Positions 26,159-41,000 are shown, counted from the stretch's first letter. The stretch is 64,000 bases of DNA from Pyrocephalus nanus (GCA_038380795.1 CM076263.1:12266709-12330708); one strand, 5' to 3'. Notes: generated by a model not told the origin, from the sequence alone. A program made the numbers and translations.

Positions 26159-29100
26159 GTAGGGCGGGCGGCAGCGCCGGACCGAGGGTGCCCACCCCAC
26201 AGCGACAAAGCTCCGCGTCCCTTTAGCACTGAGGACCTTTAGCACCGGGCACAGGCTCCAGCGGGCCGGGCGGGTGACGGTGTCGGGACGGTGCCTCGGG
26301 TCGGGCCGCGAGGCTCCGTCTGGGGGAGCCCGTCCGTGAGCGGGTGCCCGGGGGGTCGTCCGCTGCTCCTCGCCCTGCCCTGTGAGCCCCTGCTATGCCC
26401 TCTCTCGGGGAGGAGAGGATGCCCACAGGGAGTGGCAAGGAGTGTGCCAGCGGGAGCCGTGAAGTTGCGGAATCGGTGTGCGATCCGTTTCCTCTGGCAT
26501 CTTGCACCCAGTGCCGGTGGGTTTGGTCGTTACAGACCAGGACCAGACTGAGGCTACTGCGGAAGAAGTTTTTCCCTGGATCGCAGTGCTGCGTGTGCAG
26601 AGTTAGGATGCAGGTGAACGTCTGAGCCGGTCAGAGGTGATCTGTCGGCAAGGCTGTGCTGTGGCTGTGACATTTATGTGTGTGGCAGCAAGTAACATAA
26701 AACATTGAGAAGCAAATGTGACAGGAAAATTACTAGAGAAGCAGTTATTTTGTCCAAATATTGGTTACTCTGTACCAAGCATGATTTGGTCCTGGTCCTG
26801 CTTTTGGCTGAGAGTTACCCGTGTCCTGCGGAAGAGTTGTCAGGGCCGTCGGGGCGGTTTGTGCCTTGATTGAGGAGGTTGTTCATAGTCCTAAGTGGCT
26901 GAAAGTTAAAACTTGGAGTCTGAGCAGCTTTTACAACCCTTTTACAGGCTGCAGTGTATAAAACTGAGGTAAAATGTACACAGTGAGATGGGACACAGTG
27001 CATGGTGAAGTTTGACATTCTGCAAGCAAAAAAATTGTGGTGCTAAGAGAAGATAACTGTGTCCGAGACTGTCTCAAACACTGTGGCTATCCTGAAGTCT
27101 TTGAGGCCAGCTGTGATTTTTATCACTGAGTACACTGGGATTGAAAATATAGCAAGTTTAGTAGTAAAAGTGTTGGTAGCTTCAGATCCTTTTGTCTTTT
27201 ATTCCACGGTGTTTAAAGATTTGCATTGTTGGTTTTTAGAGTCATTATTGTGCCTTCTCTTACTCAAGTGAGAAAAAAACAAATGACTGTACAGTTGGAA
27301 TCCTAATACTTAAATACAGCCTGAGCTTAAAACCCTGACAGGACAGATGGCTAATTTTACTGGTCTGACCTTGTCTCTTACGGATCTAGTCCCATGATCC
27401 TTGGTTGGCATAATAGCTACCTTTAAGTACTTGAGGAAATTAGGCAGACAGTCGTTGTGAATGAGATGATTAGTAGCTTGTGTTAAAAAACCTAGATATG
27501 TGAAGTTGTGGATGGAAAGTTATAAATATTTTTAAATGTTCCCCTACTGTAGCATACTGGTGTATTTGTTTCCCCTAGTTACAGCAGAATGACAGACCTG
27601 GGGAAAATTAATTTCAGTGCATTAAATTAAAACAGTTTAAAGCTTGGAAACTAACTGTGGTGTTGTGGAGGAGATGAATTAGTATGCTAATACTGTGTTT
27701 ACTTTTGTTAGTACACATTTTGTGTTCATTTTTTGTAACATATTTGAGGTTCACTGACTGATTCAATCATTCCATTTTTACTTCTTTTGATGTATAAGAA
27801 GTAATGAGTTTTATTTGGAACAATTTTTTCACAATCTGTGCAAACATTTGAATATCCACTTATAGCAAGATTTGAAGAGGGAAATCCCCTAGACAGTTTT
27901 TGTGCAGCAGTATATGATTTAAATCCCATCTGCATTCTGCCCAAGGCTATTGTAATTGCAGGCTTCTGAGAACCCCATGGTTGGGTCCGTACTGTAAAAT
28001 GTTGCTCTCAAAACACTGAGAACAAGTGTAGTAACTCACAGGTAACTCACGTCTTTTCCTTATTCTGCAGTATATCACACGCTGGGTGGTTAAGAATGGA
28101 AAGGGATTATCATTTACTCACACATCCCAAATCGTACATTCAGTGAAAAAAGAAGAGATAAGACAGTGGAAAGTTCTTTAAGATATTTTTTTCTTTCACT
28201 TTGCACTTTTAATAGCAACAGAAGTGAGACTTGTACAGGAATTGTAACTGAGGTGAAAGCTAAAGGTTATATTGAGAGCGAAGTCATAAAATAAGTTCAT
28301 ATTCAATAACAGGAACTGACTGGGAGGTCCTGTGGATTGAAAGAAAAAAGATAGTAAAATGCATCTCCATTTTTCTCAAGTTTTAGCTCAGGGCTCAGTT
28401 TACAGAGATCAGTTTTGTAATCCCAAGAAAGCAGCTGAGTGAGAAATCTGTTTGTGAAGTTAAAAATATACAGTAAAATGGTCACTAATGCAACTTCTTA
28501 AATTAATCTTCAGGGAAAAGGTCTGTCAGGCTCAAATATGAAACATCCTGATGACTGCTAAACTCATTTGAACACTTATTTACAGTTACATAATACATTT
28601 TCTGGAGACAAGAAAACAGGATGACGGACTCCTTGGGAAGGGTTTAAAACAAATCCTTAGACACCGTGTGGTGAATAGTATAGTTGCGAACAGATTAGCC
28701 TAGGATTCTCTATATCTTGTATTCCCAGAAGCTGGCACTCTTACTGCTGTTTTCACACTGTTTTCTTGCTTTTTGCCTTCTGCAAAGACACAGGTTTTCA
28801 CCATTTCTGTTTCAAGTTTCAGCTGGTTGAAGATTAGAGAGCCTAAAACTAGCCCCCATCGTGTTACACTGCTGCTAATGTAAACACAATAAAATTGAAT
28901 TTTAATAGTTCTATGATTTTAGAGAACTAAGGGGAAAGAGCTGACCGATTATCTGATTTCCTGTGGATGTTCATGGCATAAAGTTTTTGCACTATAATGC
29001 AGTGATGCTTTTTTAGTAACAGAGTTACTAAAGTTCCAATGCCCTGTAGAATAATAAAACTGTTAAGTTGGTCTGCATGGAGAGTAAAAATAATAATTTC

Positions 29101-32100
29101 TGATGTGTAGGAATGCTTCTTGTTTTATATATATATTATGCTTGCCAGCTAATATAAACAATAAATTTGGCTTGTATCTATTTCCCAGATGTCCATAGCA
29201 GTAGACATCACTGGCTTTGTGAAGAAATGCTGGAGGAATCAGACTGGGTAAAGCCTGAAGACTTTACAAGGGAATAGCACTCAATATCAGGGCCAGATTT
29301 TAAAAAGAGCAGAGATCCTTGGTCAGCACTACAGTAAATGACTTTTTTTTTTTTTCCCAAAGAACTTGGCACTGCGATACTTGAATTCTTTAGAAAATCT
29401 GACTATAATAAGAGCTGTTGGATATAGAACACTTCTGAAAGTCTAGCCATATTTAGGTATCAGTACAGGTAAAACTGCCTTGAAATCAGGTCTACAGATA
29501 CGAAAAATGTAGCAGCCTTTGGGAAAGGAGGTACTTGCTTGAGTTTTTAAATGTTACAATTTTTTTGGAGCAACAATAGGGTGAATTGTAATTCACTGTT
29601 ATAATAAATCCCATATGTAAATTGTGCAAGGGTAAGGTTGATTTCCTGCTGAATGTGAAGTGTCTGAGAAGAGGAATGAGTCTGAAGCCAAATGATTGAG
29701 GGTTCAGGGCTGCAGAGCTGTCAGAGATGGTGCATGTCTGTGAACTAAAACCAATAAAGAAGATGTGAATAATTTATTTAGGGAAAGATTAATATCAATC
29801 TTTTTTTGTTTCAGAAATATCTGATGTCTTCCACACCAGTAAAATCACCCAAGCACTAATTATATATGTATTTGTCACATTTGGGTGTAAGTGGCACCAC
29901 AGCATTATGTGTCATTCCCATTTTGAGTGGACTTTCTCTTGCTCTAGAGTTCATACTCTGGTAAATCCAGTATGTTTTCTGGTTTTATTTAGTCTCACTC
30001 ACAGCAAAATGTGTTGTGTCCTGTTCCATTCTGAAACTGCTGTCTTCTTCTCTAGAAGGAAACTTTCAGTAAATGTTTTTCTTGGGAACCATTTTGCCAA
30101 TGCCACACCTAAAACAAGTATTCAGACTTTCACCAGCGTTCAGAAAGGTAAAATAAGACAAGACATTTTACATATTGGTGGAATTACACTATACCACATA
30201 CTGGGGTTCCTGGTGATGTTTCAGAGAGGGGGGGCTTTTTGGAGTTAAGGTACTAGGGCAATGCTTGGTAAGTCTTTCTATGCTGAGGCTGTCACAGACT
30301 GTCTTTAAGAGTTTACCAGTCTTCCCGAGACCGTATTTTTATTTTTATAAATGGGATTAGAGTGGTTTTATGCTTTTATCCTTTTCCAAGCATGATATAT
30401 CAGACAGTGGTAAGACTTAGGGTAAGCATAGTTTTACCCCAATTTTAGTCAGTGTTACTAGGCTTTAATTTAGTGATAGTATGTAGGTAAATGCCCAAAA
30501 ATGCACAAAAAAACGCCCTCTTTTTCTCTGTCAGATACACAGTGCCAATGGACTAGACAGAGCACAGAGCTATGTACTGTGTACAGCACATTAGGAGCAA
30601 CATCCAACAATCAGACTCATCTTCTTGAACTTAATGGCAGGGATTCTGAGCATCAGTCACCCAAAAGACACCCTGAGGAGCAGAAGAGTACCTTGTCTTA
30701 AGATGGTAAATTTCAGTGAATGAGTTCCCTTCAGTGCCACTGAAACTCATTGATTAGCTAAGAGTATATATGGGTCTTTCCTGTTCCTCAGATCATGCTT
30801 ACATTAGGACTCAAACTTGTGCCTGATTCTGTTTCTGGCCCTTCAATGTGGACTTACTGAAAATAAAAATAATTAAAAAAAGGTGACTAATGCTTCATGC
30901 CCTCAAAACAGGACTGATAGGACCTTCTCAACAGGGAAGTGAAACCCTAAAATGGCCAAAGAAAGTTTTTCGTATTAAAAAGTTATTAAAGGATATTAAA
31001 GATGCCTGAAATTTAAGTAAATTGCCATGAATAGGTCTTTGCAGAGTCCATTATTTCATTATGGAGTGTACAGTTTGGTCATATTTATCAGTGAATGTTC
31101 ACTGGTGGTCTGTGATCACATAACAAAAGACTTTTTAAGGCACAGGAGACTATGTTAGCTGTGTGATCTTGAATAAAATTTCATAATGGTTTTCTGTGCA
31201 AACAAATGATCTGTTTAAAAAAAATGCCACAAACCAAACAAACTCCAAAACTGTTCTTCATAACTAATTCCAACTGAAAGGAAATAATTTTAAGTAGGAC
31301 TAGGCAAGATTTAATTTCCTTTTATTTTTTATTTTTAGTGAAGATGCTTATATATGAAAAACATCCAAACCACAGCAAAAGATGAACTTTTTTTTCCAGA
31401 CTTTTCAGGGTTGCTGAGCTGAGAACAAGCACAGCCGAGTTCATCTTTAAGAGTAACTGCTTCAGGAGGGCATAAGCCACTGAAAATTGGATGCTTAGGG
31501 GGAAAACTTCATCACGAGGTACCTAAATAACCTGGAGAATGATACACTGTGTGATGATCCATAAAACTGCAGGTTAGAGGTATATAGTGTGAAATACATC
31601 AGGTTCATGCCAGTTCTTCTATCAGGTGCAGTGTAACTACACCCAGGAGTAAAGATTACTGTTGAGGAAAGTCCCTCAGGATACTGGCCTCTAATGAAAG
31701 AGGAATCCACCCAATACTGGCACAGGGAGTCATTTGTTCAAAAAGAAGAAGACAGCTATGGGGCCAGGGGAGAAACACTTTGTTCTGTTGGTGACTTGCT
31801 GACCCTGTAGCTGGATAGTCAAAATGCTTTGGCTTAGTTTTCTTAAAAAGATCTCTCATTCAAGCATTGCCAAAATTGTCCTGGAAAATTTTTAGAACTA
31901 GACGGTATAAACCATGTGTAGGTGCTAACATATTCTGAACCTGGCTTTCTGAGTGTGTCCCCAAGTCATGATAGGGTGAGTTTCCATTTATATATATTAA
32001 CCTTATAGTTAATAAACACTTTTTTAATTATAGTGCAGTTAGCAGTCATGTTAAGAGAGTCCTTCTGAGAAGACACTAAGCAGTTCTGAGTTTCCCCATG

Positions 32101-33799
32101 TCTTGGAGTATACTTGGTCTGGTTTAACTCATACAGAAAGATCTCTGAAGGTGGAAGAATCCCAGGCCATATTATACTTCCCACCTCTCTCAATGTGAAA
32201 AATAATTTAAAATTGCTGGCACCTATAAAAATGATGGTAGAGTCAAATATCAATACCTATGTACATTTGGAGTTTGCAATTTGAATCATCTTTCTAAAAT
32301 GAAGGGAAAGGAGCATCTTGTGAATGTTGACCATACTGCTTTCAAATACAGATGTCATTCTGATCCTTCTGATGTGTCGGAGGCATTGTTACACATATAA
32401 AGTTTTAAATCAAGACTGACTTTGTGTTGCTGGGCTCATAAATCTTCTGAAAAAATCCTAAGGGCAAAAATTATACAGTATTTTACTGGAGTTTAATTCT
32501 TTCATGCATGAAAAATTTGAACTGGAATATCATTTTAGGAAAAAAAAACACCTTGAACAAAACCTGTCAAACTACAAATGATGGAAAGTAGGTGTCTAGG
32601 ACCAAAACTTTTATGGTTTAATTAGAGATAGCAGAAGCCAGAATTTGTTCCTTGGAATAGAAATGTGAACTCTCTTTCATATTCTGGTTTCTAAACAATT
32701 ACAGGAGAAGGTAACATGTTTCTAAAAATAAGCAAGCATTTTATGAAAATGACTGTTTACAGAGATGTTGGCACTGCAGCTGATATTCCAGCCATGCCTG
32801 GAGGCCAGCATTCTGCTGGCATTTTTATTTCCTGTTCCCCTTTCATGACGTTCTCGTTCCCACATGAACCCATTGTATGCGGGTTGCTACTGTTCTCATC
32901 TTAATGAACAGTCATAGTGGCAGCACTGTGAAGTGTTGATTTATGCAGCCAAGAGCTGTGACTCTGCCCATGTGTGTGTGAAACCACTCACTCAGTAGTG
33001 TGAGATTGACGCCTTCCAGCCATTTACACTTGCAACATTGTAAGATCATAGGATAGAAGAAGAAACCTGCAGAATATAAGCAATTCTTTCAGGCTCCTCT
33101 AGACAAAGGACTAGACAGCAATCAAAATGGGTTTAAAGGGGGAAAAAGCAAGCTGTTTGAACCAGCCAATGTCAAGAGAATTGCATGGCTTGCATGATGT
33201 AGCCCTCGTAGAGGTTTGGGCCAAAGCATTTCTGCAGGTTGCAGAAAACAGGGTGCCAGTGGAACAGTGAATGCTTTGAGAGGATTAGGGAGCATTAAAC
33301 ACTAGTTTTGTGGATATCACAACTGTGCCTGGGTCTTGTGCTATTTTTTTCCTTGCATATTTGGTCTTTATGCTGTGATATATTTCCATGTCCCATTATC
33401 TCTTGCAGCAGAGAAGGTTTTGTCCTTCCCTGTCATTCTCCCAGCTTTCACATCCTGCTGCTTGTTACTGGTTTTCTGGATACACAGCCACGTCTCACAC
33501 TAAATTAGTGCAGGGATTCAGGTTTAAAAACCACATCTATTTCAGTCACTTAGTAGAAACAAAGAATTTCCTCTGGGTTTTACTGATAGTGCTGGTGAAT
33601 AGAGAGACTTGCTGACTGCAGAAGGTACTGAAATTGTCCCATTTCTTATGGAGGAACTGAGTGGGAGAAGAATTTCCTGCTCCTTGAGAAGATGCCGGAT
33701 TTCCTCCCTAACCTGGCCTGCAGCAGCCTTTAATAAAATTTCAGTTGCCATTGAGCAGGTTTCTCCCGTCAGGTTAGGGTCACTGTGCAGTGGCAGCCT

Positions 33800-34355
33800 T
33801 TGTGGATTAGGAGGAGTGTTGCCTGGAGATCAAGGGAGCTGATCCTTCCTCTCTATGGAGGAGATACATCTGCAGTATTGGATCCAGTTCTGGGCTTCCT
33901 GGTAAAAGAGGAGACACGGCTATATTGCAATGAGTCTGGCAAAGAGCCACAAAGATGAATAGGTGGGGGAAAGCTGAGAAGAATAGTTCAGTTTTGGTAG
34001 TAAGATACTTGTGGGGATCTTAGAAATGTGTACAGATGATGGGTGGAATAATGAAGATGGAGCCAGGCTTTTCTCAGTGGTGCCCTGTGACAGAATTGGA
34101 AGAAATGGGCACAAAGTGAAAGCAGGAAATCCAATTTAAGTATAGGAGAATACTTTTTTTTTTTTTTACTGTGAGGGTGACTGAGAATTTACCCTGAGCT
34201 GTTGTGGAGTCTCTGTCCCTGGACATATTCAAATCCCATTAGGCAAAGTCTTGGGCAACTTTCTTCAGCTGAGCCTGCTCTGAGCAGGAGTTTGGACTAG
34301 GTGATCTTCAGAAGTGCTTTCCAGCCTCCCCCCCTCTGCGATTTTGCGGAGTGTC
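33800..34355 (+). mobile_element. EGFLAM: old CR1 retrotransposon copy in intron 1
   Basis: Sense-orientation, strongly diverged CR1 3' part. It shows 'ggagatacatctgcagtattggatccagttctgggc'-type sequence (about 33858-33896) and 'gtgaaagcaggaaatccaatttaagtataggag' (34117-34149). A T-run follows (34154-34167) where 'ttctttactgtgagggtg' is expected, then 'ggactaggtgatcttcagaagtgctttccagcc' (34294-34326). The tail has decayed to 'tgcgattttgcg'. Older than the other copies by its divergence. Confidence 0.85.
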
Positions 34356-35491
34356 ACAAGGATCTCTTGAAACTGTTTCAGGTCTCATATTCAGCTTCCT
34401 TCAAGGTGTCCTTCATCATGTCATGGACTGGAAACACCAACTGGACAAACTACTCTGCTTTCTACAGGGAAATGAGTGTTTTCTGGAGTTGTGATCAGTA
34501 CAAAAATGTTTGGTGGGAGGCTGCTACTGTTTGTGTTCTGTAGCTCTGTGTGAGGCCTGTGCCAGAACCTCAGGGATAACCAAGCTGCACATTTATTTTG
34601 TGATGCTTTCTGGTGCATGACCAGATCATTTATGAATAATGAGCTTCAAAACAATTGCTCAGGATTTGGAGGGATTGTGGGAACCCAAGATGCTGCATGT
34701 CCTGTCCTCATCCTGCATATTTGTTTCTTGTCACATGGTCAGCTTTGTCCTCTTTGCACTTTAATCTTTTTGCATGTGTGTCTGTAATGCATGCGTGAAT
34801 GTCTTTTTTTTTTCTGTCTGACCACTTTTCAGGAAGCTGCCGTTAAATTTTCTTTCTTGTACCAAGAAAGCTCTTTCTTCAAGAGCTGTTTTGTTCTGAG
34901 TTTCAGCAAGAGAGAAATATGTAGTAGATAAAACAAACAGATTAAGGGACATAAAGGAGAACATTTTTCAAGTATCATGAACTATTTTGCCAAGGTTCTC
35001 ATTGAAGATAATAAGCTTTGGATAGCAAATACCTGAAAAATTTACCCTTTTAGTGATACTGATACTGATAGATGTAAAAGAAATTTTCAAGTTATTTGTT
35101 CGGCATTTTTACAGTTTAACTGGCCTTTTTATTTATAGATATATTTGTATCTATATAATGAAACTGTATTTTTTGATAGTAAATACAAAGTCTTTCATAT
35201 ATGGTTCTCTTACATATTGTACCTGTGTTATAAGCACTCAGAAAATGAATTAGACTGACTTTTATCCTTATTTTTATAATTTCATTTCAGTAATAGCCTG
35301 CTTAGTAGTTTATTTTCACCAACGATGCCTAAGACTTAGTCATGAACTTCAAGCACTATGTGATCAAATTTGTTGGTGTTTTCCTCTTTCTGCTTCCAAC
35401 TGTTTTCAGAATGCCATGCTTTCTGGAGCTCCTGTAGTATTAGTGCTTCCTAGCACCTCAGATGCATAATCCAAGAGAAAAGAGAACTTTT

Positions 35492-35514
35492 TTATTATTA
35501 TTATTATTATTATT
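35492..35514. repeat. (ATT)n microsatellite
   Basis: About seven ATT units followed by a T-run; a shorter (ATT)n lies at about 37280-37296. Confidence 0.85.
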
Positions 35515-36840
35515 CTTTTTTTTGCTGATGGAAATGAGTTGAATTATATTACATGGCTCAAATCGGTGCCAAGGGGAAGGGAGTAGCCCTGGGATAGGAA
35601 GGTGAAGAGAGATGCCTGGAGGAAGAGAGATGGAGGGCTGGGGAAGTGGCAAAGTGGAAGGCGTGAGACCTTCCCTGGCCACTGGCAGTGGGCAGCTGCT
35701 TTTGCCCGGTGGAAGGATGGAACTGCACATCTGGATAGCTGAGTTTTCTTCGGATGCAATTTCCTCTGCACTCACCTCAGGCAGCCTGTGCAAACCACAG
35801 GGCCGCCTGGCAGAAAGTTGCTTTCTGCTGCCCATCTGCTGACTGACTTCTTGAGTGATGGATGCTCACAGTGTAGTCCAGGTATAGTAGAAAACCGTGG
35901 AGGGAGACAGGGTTGGAGGGAATGCCAGGATAAGCTATTGGCATGCTAGTTCTTTAGCAGCCTGTCCCACTGATTATTAAAGTCTGTTGCACAGATGAGG
36001 TGTCATACTGCTGCTTGATTTCAGATGCCTTCTGGCACTTAAGCCTCTGAGAAGCTTTTAAAAAAAGTTATTTGAAAACTGGCAAAGCAGCTGCTAAGAA
36101 GGCAGGCAATGGCAGGGCAGGCAGAGTGCTGGCAGCAGGCAGGGCTAACTGCAGCCCACCAGCCATGGACACATCTGCAGGGACAGGGCAGGTTGGAGCC
36201 CAGCCGAGAAATCCCAAGCCAGGAAAAATGTGTTGCATTCAAGCAGTTGGTAGGCTGGAGTAGTGTGAGGTGAGCCTCAGTGCCAACCCCTTCTCCAGAA
36301 ATGGGAACCTGGCTATCATTTCCTCTGCCAGGCCAAGGTGCTGCAGAAATGCCAGGAATTACAGCAGCCATGCCCCAGTGCTGTGGCTTTGACAGCCAAA
36401 GCACAAGCCTGATTTTAGGGGAACAAGCACTAGATTTTGACTCAGACTTCCAGAAGGGCACTTGAGGTTATGCAGCTAGAGTGTCTTGGTGTGGCTTTTT
36501 ACAAGCCCTTCATTTACTCTGGAAGTGGAAAATGCTTCCATTAGGTGAAATATTTCACCAAGTTGTCTCAGATGCAGGTACATTATATGCAAGTTTGCAT
36601 TTGTGTTAATCAAACTGGCCTCTGATCTGTAATTATTAAGAACATAAGCCTGTAAGAGTTACCCAGAGAGTGCCTCATGTGTTCCTCTTGACAAGGCAGG
36701 TATAAACTAGGTGTGAACTAGACCTTTGCTCAGAGATATGGTGTCCCATGCTTTTTATAGCCTTGAGCACCAGGAATTCCCAAAAATGATTCCAGGGCAT
36801 AACCATCCAAACAAGTTTTTTCTATAGCTGTCTCTTAAAT

Positions 36841-36876
36841 TTCTTTTCTTTTTTTTTTTTTTTCTTTTTTTTTTTT
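36841..36876. repeat. T-rich tract
   Basis: T-rich stretch of about 36 bases with occasional C, followed by AAAG. It resembles a splice acceptor tract, but no coding exon of EGFLAM follows. Confidence 0.8.
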
Positions 36877-37560
36877 AAAGCAGTTTCTGCTTTTCATTCT
36901 CAGTCCTACAAACCACTGTGCACTGTGCAGAGCTCACCTCCTCTCTCCTTTTCTTCTCTGCAAAGCTGGAGCCTTCCCAGGAGCAGACCTCTGCTCCAGG
37001 GAAGAGTGTAGGGAGGGAACTAGGGCTTCCCACTGCTGCCTTTCTATTCTGTGACGTGCTGGGCCAAGGCAAAGCAGGAAAAGCTGCAACAAACTCACCA
37101 GTGACATTGTGCCTGTTTGTAGTTAATGGGATTTGTTGTGTTGCAGTGTAGCTTAAGTGCTGAGCTTTGCCTCCTTCATTCCCCTTCCTTAGCCTATAAA
37201 ACCCCTGATGACTGTCACCTCAGATGTACCTGTGGCAGATAATAGATGCATCAGAAAAACATCACGTGGGTCCAAGCCTGTTATTATTATTATTATGTTG
37301 AGGGCTTTCTTTCATTGTGCTTTTTTTACAGTATTTTTAAAGGACTAATGAAGGTTGGAGGTTGGGTTAGCCTCTCCAAAGATTTGTGCACCATGGTCTG
37401 AGTCAAAACCCATGATTGCCCTTACAGGGCCATGTTAGCTGCCCTCTCTGCAGTGGTACTCAGTGTGGCAGTGTGCACGTGATCCAGCTGGTTTCCTTTT
37501 GTCAGGATCTGATGCAGTGCTAGGGAACTCATTCAGAGCAACACCTATCAGTTTTTTTGT

Positions 37561-37680
37561 TGGGTGTGTGTGTTTTTTTTTTCATTGTTGGTTGGTTGGT
37601 TGGTTGGTTGGTTTTTTGTTTGTGTTTTTTGTTTGTCTGTTTGGTTTTTTTGTGTGTATGTGTGTGTATGTGGTTTTTTT
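37561..37680. repeat. (TTGG)n and TG-rich low-complexity block
   Basis: About six TTGG units at 37588-37612 followed by T/G-rich sequence with GTGTATGTGTGT. The open frame over it is low-complexity and not a gene. Confidence 0.9.
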
Positions 37681-40600
37681 GGTGTTAATGTTGCTACTCT
37701 GGGTGCAGAACCAGGAGAGAATGGCTGAGATTTTCCAATTTCAAGTCACTGGCCTTTGTAGTTGTTGTGGCTGTGAGATTCTTGCTCTCTTACGTACTGC
37801 TGCTGGGCAGTGGGAGCTGGAAAAGGCTTCAAAGAAGTTTAAAGATGGCACATTTTTTTAATTTAGAATTTCCTGACCTTTTCAGTTTATCATGCTGCCT
37901 TCCTTCCATTTTGGTGTTTGCATAACCTTGATCCATCTGTAAAAAGAAGGGAAGCAAAAAAGACGTTATAGTTGTTTATTGTTTTATAAATAAGGATTTC
38001 ATCAATATTTCAGTGAGAGTGAGTGGCCCATAATTTACTTTGTTTCACTTCTAGGAATGGACAAGCTGTTTTCCTTGAAAGCAGCTATTACAATCATAAA
38101 ATGCTATTTCAGTAAAACTCAGGAGGTTTTATGAATTGGTGAATGCAATTAAATAGTGTTTCAAACAGAAGAAATTCAAAGGTATTTCTAGAAAATGCTT
38201 TGTTCTGAAAACTTCAGTTTAATTTGGTTTGAATTATTTTTCATGAGGTTTTTTTATTCCTGTTTCTTCCCACTGTGACATGTTAGTATTGATACTGGCA
38301 TTTCATCAACAAATTTCTCATATTTCATGGAACACGAATAGGAGTCACATCAACCTGGAAAGTAAGGAGTACTTCAGTCAGCATGTCTTAGCTGTTACCC
38401 AGAGATATTTAAGAGTAAAATAGTGAAATGCTTATCTCCTTTAATTGGCCTGTGCCCTGTCAGTAGTAGTAGTGCAGAAAATGTAGTATAAAGATCTTGG
38501 TTTCCCAACCTAAAAACTACTAAAGATGAAATGAACCACCTGTTTTCCTTGAAATGTATTACCATATTATTTCATGAGGAGTGCATTAGTGAATTATTTG
38601 CATATTATTTCATGATTTGTATGTACCTGTGATTACCTGGAGGCCTTGAAACAGCAAATACATCTAGAAAGAAAAGATAAAATGCAAAATATAGTTAAAA
38701 TTCTAAAAGGAAAAATTCTAACACCAATCCTTTCAGATATTGCATTCTCACTACTTCTAAAAAAACCTGTTTACATTCACTATTAATTTAATCTAATTTA
38801 AAATTTAAATCAGTTTTGAAGTTTACTCTAAAATAGTAGTACTATTAGTACACTGTAAAACAGTAGAGATGAGCTTTATCCAGCTCATCCGAAGAGCTTC
38901 AGATGTGAAGCTTGTGAACATTAAAAATTTTTTTTTTTTTTTGAAGTTGGGTTTCTTTTCTCATAATTATTCATCACTGTAGTAAGACTTTGGGATCAGT
39001 CCATGACTGGAAGGAAGGAGAAAGTTGCCTGTGTCTGCACAAGCAGTTTTCTTGCAGTAGTTGAAGGAAAAGATCAGGCTGAAGTGGTTGCTCATTTCAT
39101 CACAGTAAAGAATAGCATCATTGACTGGCCCGGGCTGGGGATCATTCCTAGGAGGCACTTATTATGTGGACAGAGGCTGTTGTATGTAGCAGAGGGAGCC
39201 ACAAACCCTTGTACTGAGATGGGATAACCTTTTTTACTGTCTTTAATTTGGATTGCTTTTGTGAAGCAAAAATTTAAATAATAGTCATTATTTGGAAATG
39301 GCAAAATTTACTCCATCTGAGGGAAAGGGCTCGTGTATCCTTCAGCTTACTTGGAGAGCTTGTTTGGTGACTTTACTGGTTTAGCAGTTTTTGCATATTT
39401 TTAGAAGTACAGAGCCAAAGACATGTATAAGCGAGAAGGAAAATAGCTGTAAGCAGAAAAGTAAACACAACACTGTCAGCTCAACATTGTTTATCTACAG
39501 CCTCAGTAATTTCTTGTATTTGATATACTTTCATAAAGTATAGTCATAATACGTGGTAGAGTGCTCCCCTTTAATTACTGGCTTCTTTGCACGGGACTGG
39601 AGTCATTGTTTTCATTACCATCAAAGCATTTTGGACGATATTGAAACTTCTGTGCCTGATGGGCCAGGAAGGAGAACAACAGCGTTTGTACAAAATGTGT
39701 TTAATTGTGTTTTTTTGTATAAATTGGTTCCTTATTCTTTATGATCAGAGCAAATCTCCATGCCTTTTGAGGAATTCACCAGACCCAACTGCAGAGGACA
39801 TTGGCAGAGGGGATCATCACTGAGGCAGATCTTCAGAGTATGGGCAAGCAGTGGATATGTCACACCTCCCTTTCCTGCAGATTCCCAGTCCATTAGGCTG
39901 CAGAAGGGAGTGTGCTCTGTTGAAGTTTTGCACTGTGAATGGTGCTACCAGGTTAAGGAAGTTTGTGCTGAGTTTTGGGTAGAGGTTTTGATCTGAACAG
40001 TGGGAGAAACTACAAATACCCAAAGACTTTTACCCTTAAAAACTATTTTTATCTTTAATAGTCTAAACGTGACATTTGACATAAAGACGTAAATATTTAG
40101 ACCAGTTTTAGTACTTGTTTTTAGTATGCCCAATACATGATGCTCTGTAAAATCATGCAAAATACATGAAGCTCACATTTATCTCAAAACAATTTGTCAG
40201 TAAAGGAGCGATATGTGTTGCAGCAGTTGTGATTTCCTGCAAACCACTTTGATATGGTGTTGCAGCACAGTTGTTCAAAAGCCATGACATCTTCTGCAGC
40301 TCAGTGCCATAAACAGTGCTTGTGACAGATCCTGCTGTCACTTTGCCATGGTTGCAAAGCGAAAGTTCAGTCCGAAAATGGACTTTTTTTTTTTTTATTT
40401 CTTGCCAGGTTTTGTGAAATTTGGACTCTTGACAACCAGCAGCGACTCTGAATGCCCAGATGCACATCACTACGCTGTCAGGGCAGGAGTAGTGACAGCA
40501 GAGGACTGTGGGACTGCCACACTGCATGAGATACTACTCTCTGCCTTGCCCTCTATCCTCCCTGGGAAATAAGTCTGTGCCTGGGTCAGGGATGCAACAG

Positions 40601-40954
40601 GCTTTCCTTTTCCTCTTGGCTCCTGGCTTGGGCATGAGGCAGCCCTGTCCCTGACAGGGTGAGCGCCATGTGCCTGCTTTTTGCATGGTTTTATCACAGA
40701 GACAGTGGGAGGCAGTGGTGTGTGAGTGCTGAGCTTCATTTGAGGCTGCTTGCAGATACAGTGCTTACACCTGGTTCCCAAGCACACAACCTGCTACTGC
40801 CCCGGTTGTATTAGGGGAATTTCTAAGTTCTAGGGAGTTTTCTTTAAATTCTAGGGATAATTAAATAAGTAGGATAGAAATACAGGCCTCTCTGACTCCT
40901 TGCTCTTGTTTTCCCTATCTTAGGCCAGGGCTTTGTATTTACTCCTCCAGTGAC

Positions 40955-41000
40955 AATTTATAGGCCAGTGTAACTGAGGTCAATATTTGGCTCTCTGTGT
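40955..41000 (-). repeat. ancient amniote repeat remnant in intron 1
   Basis: 'ggccagtgtaactgaggtcaatatttggctc' resembles the end of the old sauropsid repeat seen at about 14095 ('gtgtaactgagatcagaatctggccc' theme). Short and decayed. Confidence 0.35.

Larger units (their letters stand above)
25380..26480 (+). promoter_or_regulatory. EGFLAM: CpG island promoter of EGFLAM
   Basis: The only strongly GC- and CpG-rich block in the window, covering the first coding exon and about 650 bp before it. No TATA box is evident; GC-box-like CCGCCC/CCCGCC strings are frequent. The reading frame of the start codon stays open upstream but contains no ATG before 26038, so that is the first usable start. The transcription start cannot be placed exactly. 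Long open frames on both strands here, including minus-strand frames of more than 200 codons, come from high GC content and are not genes. Confidence 0.85.

Noticed and set aside
25407..26245. Long minus-strand open frames (210 and 257 codons) across the CpG island
   Set aside because: They are proline-, arginine- and glycine-rich frames produced by GC-rich sequence with few stops, include the minisatellite, and have no domains. A divergent non-coding transcript is possible but not shown.
37463..37861. 132-codon open frame with a membrane-like stretch
   Set aside because: The hydrophobic part is the translation of (TTGG)n/TG-rich low-complexity DNA.
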